Source: Tipula vernalis
Lineage: Eukaryota > Arthropoda > Insecta > Diptera > Tipulidae
Reading direction: 5' to 3'
NCBI GenBank assembly: GCA_958295665.1
Contig: OY282558.1
Span: forward strand, 190,143,586 to 190,207,585
DNA length: 64,000 bases
Both the position numbers and the translations under genes were made by a program. Positions 42,128 through 54,470 of the stretch are shown piece by piece. Numbering within the stretch: the stretch's first letter is position 1; every line of letters starts with the position of its first letter. The notes under the pieces are model-generated. The model did no database searches. It saw nothing but the letters and a program-made list of their open reading frames with translations, and was not told where the DNA came from.

Positions 42128-44761
42128 TTACAGGTTCATCAGTTCGAGTGGATCTGTTCTTCTCAGGCGTCTAAATCGCGGCTGTTTTATTATCTCCCTG
42201 GCCAATTCGTTGGGATGTGCTTCTAGTTTTGAGTAATATTTCAAACTTAATTCTTTAATAGTTTCTTTAACGGTTTTAATCCCAAGATCGTGGTGTATAT
42301 TACTATTTCGAATGTACCAAGGAGCATTGGTAATACTGCGAAGTATTTTCGCTTGGGTTCGTTGCCGGAGTTCTCTGTTTGAAGCGCTGGTGGATCCCCA
42401 TAACTGAATACCATATGTCCATATGGGTTTGATTATCGCTTTGTACAGTAAAACTTTATTGGCTAATGAGAACTGAGATTTTCTTCCCATCAGCCAATAC
42501 ATTTTGGAAAATGTAATTTTTATTTGGTTGCGCTTTGTTTCAATATGATTTTTCCACGTTAACCTTCTATCCAGATGTAAACCTAAGTATTTTACCTTCG
42601 TTTGTTGAGGAATATTTTTATCGTTTAAATTCACTGGTGGGCAGGTGCGTTTGTTTAGCGTGAATGTGATACGAGTTGATTTGTTTTCGTTCACTTTTAT
42701 TCGCCATGCCTTCAGCCAGTCCGCGACCTTGTTTAAATGATTCTGTAATTCATTTGAGGCAATTTCAGGATTAGTGTGAGACACGAGGATGGCCGTGTCA
42801 TCGGCAAATGTTGATATTAATACTTTGTTGGTTACAGGTATATCAGCTGTGTACAACAAGTATAAAATTGGTCCTAGAACGCTGCCTTGCGGGACACCTG
42901 CATTAATATCATTTAAGCAAGTAGTTGCGCTGTTTTGTTTGACCATGTATTGCCTTTAAAGAAGATAGTTTCCCAAAACTGAGTGAATTTTTTTTCGGTA
43001 GAAGCTCTTTAAATTTGTAAATTCGAGCGATATCCAAAAAGGCAGCAGCACAATGTTTCTTTTCCTCGAAGGTGATTTTGATTGCATTTACAATTCTGTG
43101 TACTTGCTCTATAGTACCATGTTGGTTTCGGAACCCAAATTGATGGTCTGGAATAACGCGCCGTTCTTCTAATATTGGTTTTAATTTTGTTGGTAACATT
43201 TTTTCAAATAGCTTTGAGATTGTGGGCAGCATGCTTATTGGACGATATGATGAGATTTGCGTTTCATTTTTGCCTGGCTTATGTATCATTGTGATCAAAG
43301 ATATCTTCCATTTCTGAGGAATATAACTGGTTCGCATGATCGCGTTGAATACAAATGTTATTAGTTTTATGCATTTATCTGGCAATTCCCTTATCATTTT
43401 TCCAGTAATGAGATCATGTCCTGGTGCCTTTTTCGGGCTTATGCAAGTTTTAATTGTATTCTTAACTTTCTTCCATTTATACTTTATAGGTTTGTAGAAT
43501 AAACCATCATCCGTTGGCCGGGGTAGCACAAAATAATTATCTTCTACGTGCGGCACGAATACTGTTGCTAGATGAGCAGCAAAAGCATTGGCTTTTTCTT
43601 CATCAATTCTCGCCCAATTTCCAGTTGGTAGTCTAATCGGTGGATTAGAATTTGTTGGCCTTTTTAAATTTTTTGTTGCCTTCCACAAAGAATAATCTGT
43701 CCTCTCGGTTGCCGAGAGATCAATTAAGTAGTTCTTTACGCGCTGGTTTTCTTCTTCGCTCAAAGCAAATCTTAGGGCCTTAATAGCTCGATTTAATTTC
43801 AACTTCAATAACGGCGATTTTATTTGCTGCCATTGTCGGCGAATTTTTCGCTTTTCCTGGATTAGTTCCTGAATATTATGTGACAGTTTATTAACTTTTT
43901 CCGAACTAGTTATGCTAGGTGTAGCCCTTTCAGCAGATAATGTCATGACATCTTTTAGATTTTATGCCGCCGCATCAATATCAGCTGGTGTGATCAGAGG
44001 AATATTAAGTAGACACGTTTGTTCGACTAGCCTCCTATATTGATCCCAATTAGTTTTCTTGTTTGTAAGACGGTTCGGTATTTCGTTCCTTAGGACATCA
44101 GAACTCAATGTTACTATTACCGGTGAGTGATCAGAAGACAGATCATAGCAATCGGTGGCCTTAGCGTATGTACGTGGAATGCCCTTAGTTACACAAAAGT
44201 CCATTAGATCAGGAATTTTCTTTTTATCTGTGGGCCAGTAAGTTGGGTTACCGGCAGATAAATAATCCAGGGACTGTTCCTCTATAGCATCAAAAAGTTG
44301 TTTGCCTTTCGGCGATGTTAATCTGGAACCCCAATGAGTATGTTTGGCGTTGTAATCACCCCCGCAAGAAATTTATTACCCAGCTGGCTGAAATAATCCA
44401 AGAACTGGAGTTTTTTTATAGCATGTTTTGGAGGGCAGTACACTGCCGACATGACGCAGTTTCCAGACCATTCCTGCAGACAGATGCTCATTGATTGTAT
44501 ATGTTCTTTCTCATATTTCGTAAGCTCGTAGTGTTTTAATCTTCGCTTAATCAATACAGCAGTGCCTCCTTGTGCTTTACCATCTGGGTGCTTGGTGTCA
44601 TAAATAGAGTACCCATTAATTTTGAAACAGCTATTTTTGGTGAAGCGTGTTTCTGGTATTAACATTATGTCAATATTGTGTTCAGTGAGGAATGCATGTA
44701 CCTCCGCTTTATGTTGTGTTAGGCCGTTTGCATTCCATATGGCTATTTTGATGATGGCCAT
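42128..44761 (-). pseudogene. jockey-like ORF2: endonuclease and reverse transcriptase, broken
   Basis: The endonuclease starts IKIAIWNANGL and has ETRFTKNSCFKINGY and VYCPPKHA; a frame change falls near 44350, before NAKHTHWGSR, and SSDHSPVIV holds the last catalytic His. A TAA at 43962-43964 interrupts the linker. RT blocks follow: APGHDLITGKMI, ISLITMIHKPGKNE, SYRPISMLPTISKLFEKM, HQFGFRNQHGT and FLDIAR, after which tens of residues are lost and a frame change occurs near 42920. RT resumes with AGVPQGSVLGP and the catalytic STFADDTAILV, and ends at PLELMNL. ORF1 overlaps the start. With three or more lesions it cannot be active. Confidence 0.8.
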
Positions 44762-46240
44762 TTCTGGCTTTTTACGACTATCTGCATCAGCGTGCTCATA
44801 TTCTGCATCATTAGATCCATGGTTCTCTCCATCATCGCCATGAAGCTTTGCATCTTATTAGTCAATTTATTTAAAGCTGTTGAGATGTTTCCCTCTTCAC
44901 TTGCTTGAACTTTAGGAGCGGTACCTTTAAGAACACTTGCGTATGAAACCCCTTGGTGCACGCTGCCGTTTTCATTTGCGTACTGTTTTCCATTTTGGGC
45001 GTTTGTGTTTAGAATTTCTGGTCGTGCTTCTTTTCTAGCTGAAGAATGAAGATTAAGGATTCGTTGTTCTGCTCGCTGCCTTGGATTGATTCTCCTTTTC
45101 AATTCTAGATAAATTGGGCACCCTCTATAATTAGCTGTGTGATTTCCATCGCAGTTGCTGCATTTTCTCACTGATGCTTTATTGCAAACCTTTGAATTAT
45201 GGAGTTCACCACATATAACACACACATCGTTCAAAGTGCAATATGCTCTAGTGTGCCCATATTCTTGGCACTTAACGTACTGTACCGGCTCATTCCTTTT
45301 CCTGGGTTCCTCGATGGTAACCCTTCTGTGCAGTAGATATTTTACGTCAAATATTGCATGGTTGCCTTTAACCTTTTTATTGTCTGGTTCTAATTCCAGA
45401 CGAAACAATGGCTGAGGAACCTTCTCCCGATTAAAAATATTGGTAACAGTTTTGCACTGGAAACCTTTTTCAGCGAGAGCAGCTTGAATTTCGTTTGCAT
45501 CTACGTAACTCTCTATTCCTTTTAAGATAACGACCAATCCTTTTTGGCTCTTTAGTTGATACGTGTAGTAATGTTTACCAACTTGGTCAAAATGTTTAAT
45601 TAAACGCTCTGTAAGTATCAATATTGAGCGGTTGAACTTTTGTTTCTTTTATATCTCCTCTTTTGATCCCGGAAATATAAAATGCAGCTTCAGTAATAAA
45701 CTCGATCGTTTTAGCAAGTTCTCTATTTGATTCTTCCCTCAAATAGATTGGTGGCGGCTTCTCAGCTTTTGAAATTTTTTCGGGCGTCGGCACGTCAACA
45801 ACCAAGCAAGAATACCTATTACCATGCGTTAATTCAACGCTAGCTAGCTTAGTGAATTTATTCGCGCTTGCACTGGCCGCTGATCAAGGGCTTCTTCTTC
45901 GTTTTGATCGGACAGTTATATACCGGTCTATTCCCGTTTGCACTAAACACTGACCTACATCACTGTTTATTTTAATGTCATCTGATATCGATGCAGTGTC
46001 ATTGTATGTTTTATCGTCAATATTTAGCGACGATGCACTTTTAGTTTCGTTATGGTTTAAATTAATAATTTTAACACCAATGTTTTTTAAATTAATAATT
46101 TCACTTTGATTTAAATTGCCTGGTAAGGTAATTTTTTGAACATTTAAAATTTGTTGTCGCTTTGGACTATGCTGTACTTTTGTATTTTTCTTAAAAATAT
46201 CTGTGATCGTGACGTTCGGAGGCAAATCGCTTGTGGACAT
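44743..46240 (-). pseudogene. jockey-like ORF1 (Gag-like, zinc knuckles), broken
   Basis: ORF1 proteins bind the LINE RNA and bring it to the nucleus. The start is the ATG at 46240 (MSTSDLPPNVTITDIF). A TGA at 45884-45886 and a frame change near 45600 break the frame. The C-terminal 292-codon block has an RRM-like fold region (VVILKGIESYVDANEIQAAL, RRVTIEEPRKRN) and zinc knuckles CQEYGHTRAYC (its first Cys pair reduced), CVICGELHNSKVC and CSNCDGNHTANYRGC, then a Gln/Ser-rich tail. The end overlaps ORF2 by about 19 nt. Confidence 0.75.
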
Positions 46241-46325
46241 CGCTGTCTGCAGATTTTGCCCAGCCTATTTTACTTGAGGCGGAGGTGAGGACATCACGAT
46301 TTCAGTTATTTTTCACATCACAATT

Positions 46326-46879
46326 TTAAAAAAAAATAAAATAAAAAAAATATTTAAACTGCTGATTCAACTTTTCACACAAGTTATAAGTAAATTATTT
46401 AAATGTTTACTCAGTGGTAGCAAAATTGCAACTGAAAATTAAAAATTGATATGAAAATAAAAAAGTTAGAGAAAAATCAATTTTGTGATTTACAAACGTA
46501 ATAAAAAAGGTCCCGTTATTTGACTCTTTGCACACACATTCAAATTAACTAATGTGTACATAAATATAGATACATGTTTCATTTTTGTTGTTGTTGTGGT
46601 TTGTGTACTACGGAACCTGTTTATGCGATTCTTGTTTTGAGAAAAGGTTCTGCAGAACACGAAATACACAGTGACAAATGATAATTTTTATATATGGAGT
46701 AGGTTTGTGCTGCTTGCTGCTTTTTTGTAGTATTTTCGTCACTCGTATACATACTACTTAGAACACACAAGAAGAACTTATAAACACCATCAGAAACTAA
46801 GAACTTAATTTCCTTTCTCAGTTTTTTTTTCTTTTTTTTTTTTTCAAAAAATTTAAATTTCCTATAATTCGAGATTATA
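46326..46879. other. no gene seen
   Basis: AT-rich flank between the LINE 5' end and the terminus of tnp2-like copy B. Nothing to call. Confidence 0.25.
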
Positions 46880-49391
46880 CACCGAGAGAATAAATTCAGT
46901 TGTCACAATCAAAAAAGTGCCCAACCGTGATCTGTCGGTTGACATTGTATTTGTTAAATTCGATTGTGACAACCTAAGTAAGACTAAACGATATCAAGTT
47001 GTAACAACTTCATTGAACATTGAAACAATCTCATTTATTAGCAACAGCAACTATAGTCTGAAAAAGATTGTGATGATCACTAATTTGATCTGATTTACTA
47101 ACTATCAATTTTAACGATCGGCTAATTTGGTATCATAACTGGCCATTCAGTTTGCACAAAGGGTTGCTTTAACCAGAAACATTGTTATCATGAATGTTAA
47201 TATGATTGGTCTGATCGAGCGGTAATAATTAAAATTTTGAGGGAATCGCTATTTCAATTAATAAAATCGAGTAAAAAAATCAATCGATTGCCGTGCCTGA
47301 AATGTTCGGTTCACAGAATCATTTTATTCAAATTATTACAGTTGTGAGAAATTCCTATTCGGTTAATTTGACTAAACAAATATTTTATTTAATTACTTAT
47401 TTCTTTTATTTTTAATAATCCCAAATTACAAATTTTTGATTTGTGGCATTTTTACATATATGTAGTATATAAAAGGTGTAATTACATACAATACTTTTTA
47501 AATCTTTCACAATATTTAAATCAGATACTTCTACTTTAAAAGCAAAAAAAAATGTTTATTAAAAAATAAAGTATTTTTTTTCACATATTATTATTGATAA
47601 TATTAGTGCTAAAATAGGTTTTTCATTAATGTCTGAGCCAATACATATAACCATAACTTTTTTAGTAGTGTACCGTAAAAATGTATCCAAGGTATTTCTG
47701 AAAAAATGCGTTTTTCTATGTCACTAAGTTGGAAGCTTATTTCTGTCAAACTTTTATTATCTATCTTTTTAAACGGGTCTATCACAAATTTCTTTGTAGT
47801 TCAAGATTATATTTGCAATTTGGAATTGATTTTTATGTGTAAGGTTTTCAAAATATTGATGCGGTTGCATGAGTTGTAATTAAATTTTTAAAGGATTGAC
47901 GCTTACCTTCGAAACGCATAGAATTTATTAAAACAACTGGTTCAGTGCAACAAAAAATGAAATTTAGGTTTCAAGAAGCTTTTACTTACTTTGTGGATGT
48001 TTTGGGATGTTTCTAAATAATAATAACAATACTTCCCTTAAAGGTTATAACTGTTTTCATTTCGGAAGAGAAAATTTGAACTTACTTTTTATGAGACAAT
48101 CTTTATTGAATAGTGGCGGTCTTTTAGTGTATTGCCCGAAATTAAATAATTCTATTCTTTGATTTAATTGTTCTATCGAGAAATATTTATTTTTTGTAAT
48201 ACTCCTTCTAAAATATCGTTCGTACAGTCAACACTAAAATTTTCTGTTACGTGAAAGTTTTTTATGGAATTCCAAATAGAAAATTCGTGTACTTCAGTTT
48301 CCTTTGGAAACTACCAATTTAACTACCTATTTAAACTTAACCAGTTTTAACTTGATATTTTGTTCATAAGTTATTATATTTCTGAGATTATCGCTATTGA
48401 CCTTAACCAAGTATTTCATATCGTTTTTATGGCAATTACAGAACATACAATAATGCAAAGAATTAAAAGATTCTGTAAATCCTAATATGAAATTAACTCC
48501 CAAATTGTCTCCAATAATTATACAAGTAGTTATTTTGACAACGGAATTATTTTTGTGATTTCCAATGATTCCATTACTTTGCAAACTATTCCGTTGCTCT
48601 ATTAATGGATTAAACACTGCAATATTCCCAAACTGTTTCCTGTCCTCCGTAAAACAAAAGCATTGCCAAAAATATATGTGATAATTTTGATGAAATTAAA
48701 TCCGGTATATATAATATTCTAAGATAAACTGCATCAAGCTTTTGAATACAATTATGAGAACCCAAAGGATTATGATATTCAAAATCGTCGAAATAAATTG
48801 AAATTGGTAATAATGAAATATTTTTAAAAATTTTATAAATAAAGTAGATAATAAATTATTCAGATCTACCATTTGTATAATGAAAAGTCGAATGTTTTGT
48901 TTACAATTCAATTCGAATTAGAATACACTAAAGTACCTTTCGATCCTAATTTCACATTTTTGATTTTGATTAATATATATTTTCCAATTATTTCAATATC
49001 AAATATTCAGAAGCACAATATTTTGGAGCTACTAGCAATTCTTAAATTTAAGATATTTGTGGGTTTTGATTTTTTACATCATGAGTTTAACGCAAATTTG
49101 ATGTGTTTTTCGTACATAAATCACGAAATATTTTCATTGAGTCAATCTTAAAAGAAGCATTTTTCGTTTAAAACAAATTTTTTTCATTTGAAGAGGCAGT
49201 AGTAGTAGAAAGTTTATTTTTTTTTAGTTTTACTAAAACAACTGTTCCAACAACAAATCAACAAATACTCTTTGACACTTAATATTAGCACAAACAAAAC
49301 GTTTATTTTCAGAATGAAAATGTTTGAAATGATCTGAATATAATTTAATTGAAATAAAAGTAGTTTTACAGTGAACGCAGATTAAATTCAT
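46880..49391 (-). mobile_element. tnp2-like DNA transposon copy B
   Basis: Reading the minus strand: N-terminal zinc finger at 49391, core and C-terminal region down to about 47680, then roughly 450 bp of subterminal DNA with GTTGTCACAATC/GATTGTGACAACC-like words (46899, 46961) and an end, outside-in, CACCGAGAGAA at 46880-46890. Copy A at 23.0-24.7 kb has the same order after its gene. A left terminus (high coordinate) was not found. Confidence 0.5.
47680..49391 (-). pseudogene. tnp2-like transposase-related protein with C2H2 finger, broken
   Basis: The ATG at 49391 opens MNLICVHCKTTFISIKLYSD then HFKHFHSENKRFVC, a C2H2-type finger. Further blocks in order: HNPLGSHNCIQKLDAVYL (near 48745), DLISSKLSHIFLAML, GDNLGVNFILGFTESFNSLH then YCMFC (48327-48617 block), SIWNSIKNFHVTENFSVD with NDILEGV (near 48240), and LKPKFHFLLH plus MRFEGKR at 47985-47925. 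This is the domain order of the multi-copy tnp2-like family; copy A matches the last part. Stops and frame changes separate the blocks. It probably bound and moved its own DNA, by inference from the family. Confidence 0.55.
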
Positions 49392-49952
49392 TTTTATTTA
49401 ATTAAAAAATTAAAGGTTATTTAAATTAACAAATATTCTTTAAATTATAGCACAAAAGTTAAATTATTTATATATGTCGATATATAGATTATAAATATGT
49501 ACCTAATTTTCTTTCAATCTTTAATAAATGGCCTTAATTAACTTCGGTTAAAGGCAAATGGTAAGGTTGTGGATGAACAAGGGCTTTATATAGCAAATAT
49601 TTACTGTTTAATATTTTTGATGATAGGTATAATAACTAGCAAATTTCATCAATAATGAGCGGAGAGACATCTATTAGAACTAGTTGGAGTGTACTTATGG
49701 TTCAAAATTTTATTTCAGATGGGGTATGCTGGAGGAAGAAGAATTTAATATAATTGATCCTTAATGTAATTAATGCCTTAAGGTTTAAAATTGAATTATG
49801 ATTAATAAATGGTAATGTTATTTTTAGGGATAGGAACATCTTTACATTTGAATTTAGATTATATTATATTTATTGTTGTTTAATATTTCTCTTAATTGTT
49901 GAAAGCTAATACTTAAATATTTGAGATTATAGAGCGGTTGGACTTAACCGGC
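49392..49952. other. no gene seen
   Basis: AT-rich 5' flank of tnp2-like copy B; the missing element terminus should be here or further right. None recognised. Confidence 0.25.
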
Positions 49953-50100
49953 TAACATTCCTTTCCCATCCCTCGATTTTGTTACATGTAAAAATGTATA
50001 TAATGGCTGCCTGGCCAGGGGCGGATATCACACTATTAGACTTATATGGTTATCGATGTGGCGCCTTTTTTACGGCGTGAATATTACTATGTTTGGCTTC
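49953..50100 (+). repeat. LINE 3' UTR-like repeat, copy 1 (truncated)
   Basis: From TAACATTCCTTTCCCATCC through GGCTGCCTGGCCAGGGGCGG to TTTGGCTTC, this is about 85% identical to 52255-52400. It ends before the tail seen in copy 2. Confidence 0.7.
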
Positions 50101-50519
50101 ATGAAAAGCTGAGTATGATAAGTAGTAACACTACGTTTAAAACACAACAAATAACCGAGATTACACAAAAAAATATAGAACTTAAAACCCCCATGTTGTA
50201 TAAAGCAAAGCTTTACATACTCTAGCCAGAGGGCGACCAATTTCGATACTCAGGATCATTTAAGTAGCGTAAACAAGTAAAATTTTTGATGTGTACCCAG
50301 CGCTCCACCACTACGATAGACTTTTTCAACCAAAAAAGAAATAAAAGTTCCGGAAATTCTGGTCAAGTCTCCATGTATACAGCCTTGAAAATCATCAAGT
50401 ATGTACGAAAGAAGTATAAAAATTTACATTTTTTAATCACAGTTTCTTAAGTATGTACTGGAAAATTTTTAAGTGCTTGCTTATAGAGTAAGTAGTTACT
50501 TAAAAATAACATCTTTCGA
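50101..50519. other. no gene recognised
   Basis: Mixed composition, possibly LINE-derived because it lies between two LINE remnants. No motif named. Confidence 0.25.
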
Positions 50520-50707
50520 CAATTTACTAATAATAAACCTTTGGCCTTGTTAAACTGAAAGTGCCGCCGGCCCGGTGGTTTAAAACATGCCACAGTAGCT
50601 GTTTTCCAGTCATTGACTGAGCCGTATATTTTGACCATTTTCAGCGTAGATGTCAATATATTACTCCGGTTTGATAATGCGCTCCTTTGCCCTAACTTTT
50701 TTTTCAA
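50520..50707 (-). pseudogene. LINE reverse transcriptase scrap (R1/LOA-like)
   Basis: The minus strand reads TLKMVKIYGSVNDWKTATV then ACFKPPGRRHF, corresponding to RT block 2 of R1/LOA-type LINEs (YIPxxWxxAxVVFIPKPGR). The expected Pro-Lys before PG is changed. Only about 50 residues are recognisable. Confidence 0.4.
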
Positions 50708-50854
50708 GCTTGTGAAATACCCTATCCGGTGGAATAAATGAGTGCCCGGGAATAGGAAATATTATTTGCACTTCAATACTTCATTAATTTCGGATGGTGC
50801 AACTTCTCCAAAACGACTGCATTCCCATGACGGCCGAACTAAACGTTACGGCCG

Positions 50855-50979
50855 AATTGATTTTTTCGGCTTTTTATAGACAAACATATTAATTGTCCAT
50901 GGCATTCCCAATATTTTTGATTTGGTAAATCAGAAAAATAAAGAGGTCAATCCCTCATAATATATCTACTTACAAAAGT
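50855..50979 (+). repeat. direct repeat, copy 1 (about 125 bp)
   Basis: AATTGATTTT..., TATAGACAAACATATTAATT, GGTAAATCAGAAAAATAAAG and ATATATCTACTTACAAAAG words are shared with 51249-51373. A third, shorter relative lies at 55141-55210. Confidence 0.8.
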
Positions 50980-51248
50980 AGAAATATCATACCTCCCCCC
51001 ACTTTAGTACAAGAGTTATACAAATGTAATTACTCTTCAAAATTGAGAACCCTTCTCAAGTTCCTATGTTGGTAGTTTGGTTTCTTACTGAAAAGTTGGT
51101 TTACTCATCAGGGGGCTACGATCAAACTTCGAAAATACAATTTTCGCCCTTTACATTAAGTATCTGGCCAGAACGTACTGATCTAGTGAATTTTATATTC
51201 ACTACATCAAAAAAAACCAAGGAGAAACCTCATTTAAAAAATCTAATT

Positions 51249-51373
51249 AATTGATTTTCTTCGAATTTTTATAGACAAATATATTAATTGTTCATGACAT
51301 TCCCAATATTTTCGACTTGGTAAATCAGAAAAATAAAGAGACGAATCACTCTTAATATATCTACTTACAAAAG
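51249..51373 (+). repeat. direct repeat, copy 2 (about 125 bp)
   Basis: Partner of 50855-50979, same orientation, about 85-90% identical, offset 394 bp. Confidence 0.8.
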
Positions 51374-51754
51374 TTATACCAATCTATGACTCTTGAAAAA
51401 AGTAATTTTTGCCAAGCGCTGTAAAACCCCAAAATTTTACAAATATAGTTGCCTTGAATAGTATGCTGTCTTGGTCCGGAACTTTTGGGAGTGCCATACT
51501 CTTCTGGCAGTCGAACGATATGGTTAGCATTCTATTAACCTCCTCCCTTGCTAAATGAAAAAGCTCTTAGTTCGCATGGTATGCAGTCTTTTTTGTACCA
51601 TTATATCGCTTTTTGCTTTGGGTTGGATTGCCGATTTTAGTTGTTCGATAAACAATAGGCACGTTGAAGATTTGTCTGATGACGGTGCTTTAAAACCAAG
51701 ATTAAAACACCTGTTCAAAACTCAGAGAAAATGACTGGATTTAACATGCAACTC

Positions 51755-51807
51755 GGTGATAAGGGTGATAAATAGGATAATGGGGGTGATAACGGTGATA
51801 AATCACC
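51755..51807 (+). repeat. GGTGATAA minisatellite
   Basis: Four to five imperfect copies of GGTGATAA(A/G)G-like units. Confidence 0.75.
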
Positions 51808-52254
51808 TGGTAGGTACTGACGACAAGCATTTTGTGCTCGGCAATATGTATTTCCAGTACTTTAAATTTCGCTATAAATGACTTAACCTCCAATTTTTTG
51901 TCATTATATTTTGTATTATTTCGATGAAGGGCGAGTAGCAGGGACAGCAGAGACGCAACGATTACAACAACAACGTCAAGCAATCAACAACAACGTCAAG
52001 CAACACTAGCTACAGTTAGTACAAATTTGGGTGACCGCATGGGAGCATGATGATGGAACGAAATCTCGCCCCCCTTCCTCACAACCGCCGATGGAAAAAC
52101 TGGTGGAAGGAATAATAATAGTTGTTTACAGCTTTTCAGAAAAAAGAGTTTGCGGCACCAGGAAATTTGTGTTGTCATTGTGCCGTCATAAAAAACACTA
52201 ATTATCGGCGTTATTAGGTGTCTGTAACCGTGCCGAGTCTATCCGCCCGCACTT

Positions 52255-52488
52255 TAACATTCCTTTCCCATCCCCCGATGTTGTTATATGTAGTACGATG
52301 GCTGCCTGGCCAGGGGCGGATATCACGCTATTAGACTTATGTGGTTATCAATGTGGCGCCTTTCATTACGGGGTTTGGCTTCGTGTTGTGTACATGGGTA
52401 TAGGTGGTTGTGGTATTCGCATGTATAATACGGGAGACTGCCCGTAATGGCTTGATCGTACATTTGAATCAATCAATCAATCAATCAT
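52255..52488 (+). mobile_element. LINE 3' UTR with (AATC)n tail
   Basis: The conserved block seen at 49953-50100 is followed here by GGGAGACTGCCCGTAATGGC and a terminal AATCAATCAATCAATC tract (52466-52488). A short tandem tail after a conserved UTR block is how several non-LTR families end. The matching ORF is not present, so the family is unknown; the plus orientation follows from the tail. Confidence 0.5.
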
Positions 52489-53829
52489 ATATTTTGTACT
52501 ATTTCGATCTCTTACATGAACTTTTCTACTAGGAGGGTTCAATTTTTAAAAAACCGTTAACCCACCCCCGCAACTCTGTACCTGGTTATATTCAAAATTT
52601 TATTAAATGCTGATTGGTAATAAACCCCATCGTTCCGTTTATCTTTCGAACGTAGCATTCTATTGATAATGTTTGAGTTAAGTTTGGATGCAACCATTTT
52701 TCGTTAATCCTTTCCGGTGGTTTAATCCGTGCATCAAGTTAGAATAAACTTATCCTCTTCGGTCTTATTTCGTGAACCGCAAAAAAGATTTGGAAAATTC
52801 TATGGCGTTCTTACCATTTAGAGTAGAACAATTAAGTCTCGTGCGTGCCAGCATGTTTGCACACAATGAATTTGAATGAAAACACCAAGATTTTTAAAAG
52901 AATTTAACAAAATGTACCTTTCGGTTTTCTCCTGTTCCCGTTTCCAACCCTCTTATCCACATTTCTTTATTGTTGTTTACAACCGCTCTCACTGACTTCC
53001 ACTGCGTTTTCAAAATTATCCATATTTAAATCTTTCTTCACTTTTAATGCACAAAAATTCGCTTTAGATTTATTTTATTTATTTTTTAAAACAATCTTAC
53101 TCGTTATAAGTACCGTCGACTAGGTACAAATTATACTAAACCTTCCTGAATAAAAAAAAAATCCTACCGGCGAAAATTTAAGTTACTCAATGGAGTTGTT
53201 GATTTTTGCAAATGAAATACTGTAACAGTGCCTAAATGTAAGGGAATTGATAACTTTTGATTCCAACTTTTTTAAGGGAATATGCATTTTTGAAAGATTT
53301 TATTTATAAAGGAATTAGTGGTTTTTGCGTGTAACCTCAGTTTTAAAGTATTATTTTAAATGGGAATTCCCTATTTTTATGGATTCTTTATGATGTTAGT
53401 ACGTAGAAGAATTGCCCATTTTTCGTTTGGTAAGATAACTTTAATTTTTTTATTTTTTGGAGTTAGGGGGTTGTGTAAATAATAAACACATTTGTGAACT
53501 GCATATTAACAAATAAATCAGATACGCTATTGATGAAATAATTATTGAAGATTTTTGGGCATACCAAACAAAAATTACAACAACAATCGTACTAGATAGA
53601 CCAAAATATAGTTTAGCTAACCCAAAAAAAAATGAGTGGTTAAACAAATCTTAACCAAATTTTTAGTTTTAATACCCGCCAAATGAGTCGAATTGACAAG
53701 AAAATACACGAAAAAAAAATTAGACCAAAATTTGGTTAACTTTTACTGTTGCTTTGACCAGGCGTTAACCAAAAAAAATACCTAACTCATTTTGGTTGAA
53801 AGCAATACACTTAATATTGCCATTTACTA
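52489..53829. other. no gene seen
   Basis: AT-rich. A weak inverted pair TTAACCAAATTTTTAG / AAAATTTGGTTAAC lies near 53650 and 53735 and could be a small MITE remnant. Confidence 0.25.
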
Positions 53830-54470
53830 ACAACTCAATAATTTTATTACGAGCTTGCCTGTTTAATATAAATCTGTTAAAATTGTTCCAAAGCACCGTC
53901 GGTTTATCAGAATGATAAAATATACTTAGAAAATATTGTTGTATAGCCGAATTAGTTTTGGTTTTTCATAATCTACTGTAAAACTTAAATTTGTCAGAAC
54001 AATACTCAGAATTGGCATGTTTTTTCCTTAGTTTGTGAAATTTGTCCCTTAGTCTTGAATCTGTATATAAATATATATATCATCGGTCATCCAAGGTTTT
54101 ATAAATTTTTTTTTGATTCTCGAATTTTTAACAATACTACATTTGTGTAGTAAGTACATTACTAAGTTCTTTAGTCAATGATTCAAAATCTTTAATTTCA
54201 TCAATACTATGCCGTATAGGATCTCCATCAATCAAATCATAATTTACTACATGTTAAGTATTAACAGTAGGGATTGGCTTAGAACACTTTTATGTTTGAA
54301 CTCTAAAGTAAATAAATTTGTGTTTAGATATAGATGTATCCTCTAAATAAAATTCATAGGTTATATTGCTTAAATCGGTAGCGATATGATCTATGACAGT
54401 TTTCACCGTTGTTGTACCCACGATCGTGCGGATAGCTTTTCTGTTCCGATGCTGAGTTAAAATAAAAGGG
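53830..54470 (-). pseudogene. LINE fragment: endonuclease end and linker to RT
   Basis: Minus-strand translation gives IVGTTTVKTVIDHIATDL and YEFYLEDTSISKHKF, the C-terminal endonuclease region (TxIDHI...ISDH type, here with Lys for Asp). Later come KPWMTDDIYIYI and, in another frame, LRDKFHKLRKKHANSEYC with FKFYSRL, the basic linker before RT in CR1/jockey-like LINEs. The reverse transcriptase is missing. Stops and frame changes make it a relic. Confidence 0.5.

Larger units (their letters stand above)
41935..46325 (-). mobile_element. jockey-like LINE, near full length, decayed
   Basis: Both ORFs and a 3' poly(A) (poly(T) at 41935-41943 on the plus strand) are present. ORF1 starts at 46240 and ORF2 at about 44761; the 5' border is set roughly at 46325, where AT-rich host-like DNA begins. 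Each ORF carries one or more stops or frameshifts, and RT has an internal deletion. The element is another jockey-clade family than the one at 1-771. Confidence 0.8.
50708..52254. other. non-coding with tandem and direct repeats
   Basis: No gene. Holds a direct repeat pair (50855-50979, 51249-51373), a GGTGATAA minisatellite (51755-51807) and two AACAACAACGTCAAGCAA copies (51966-51983, 51987-52004). The last 250 bp may be the upstream part of the LINE 3' UTR at 52255. Confidence 0.4.

Noticed and set aside
53600..53810. Possible MITE from AACCAAATTTTT/AAAATTTGGTT
   Set aside because: Arms are only ~11 bp of AT-rich sequence and no flanking duplication is visible.
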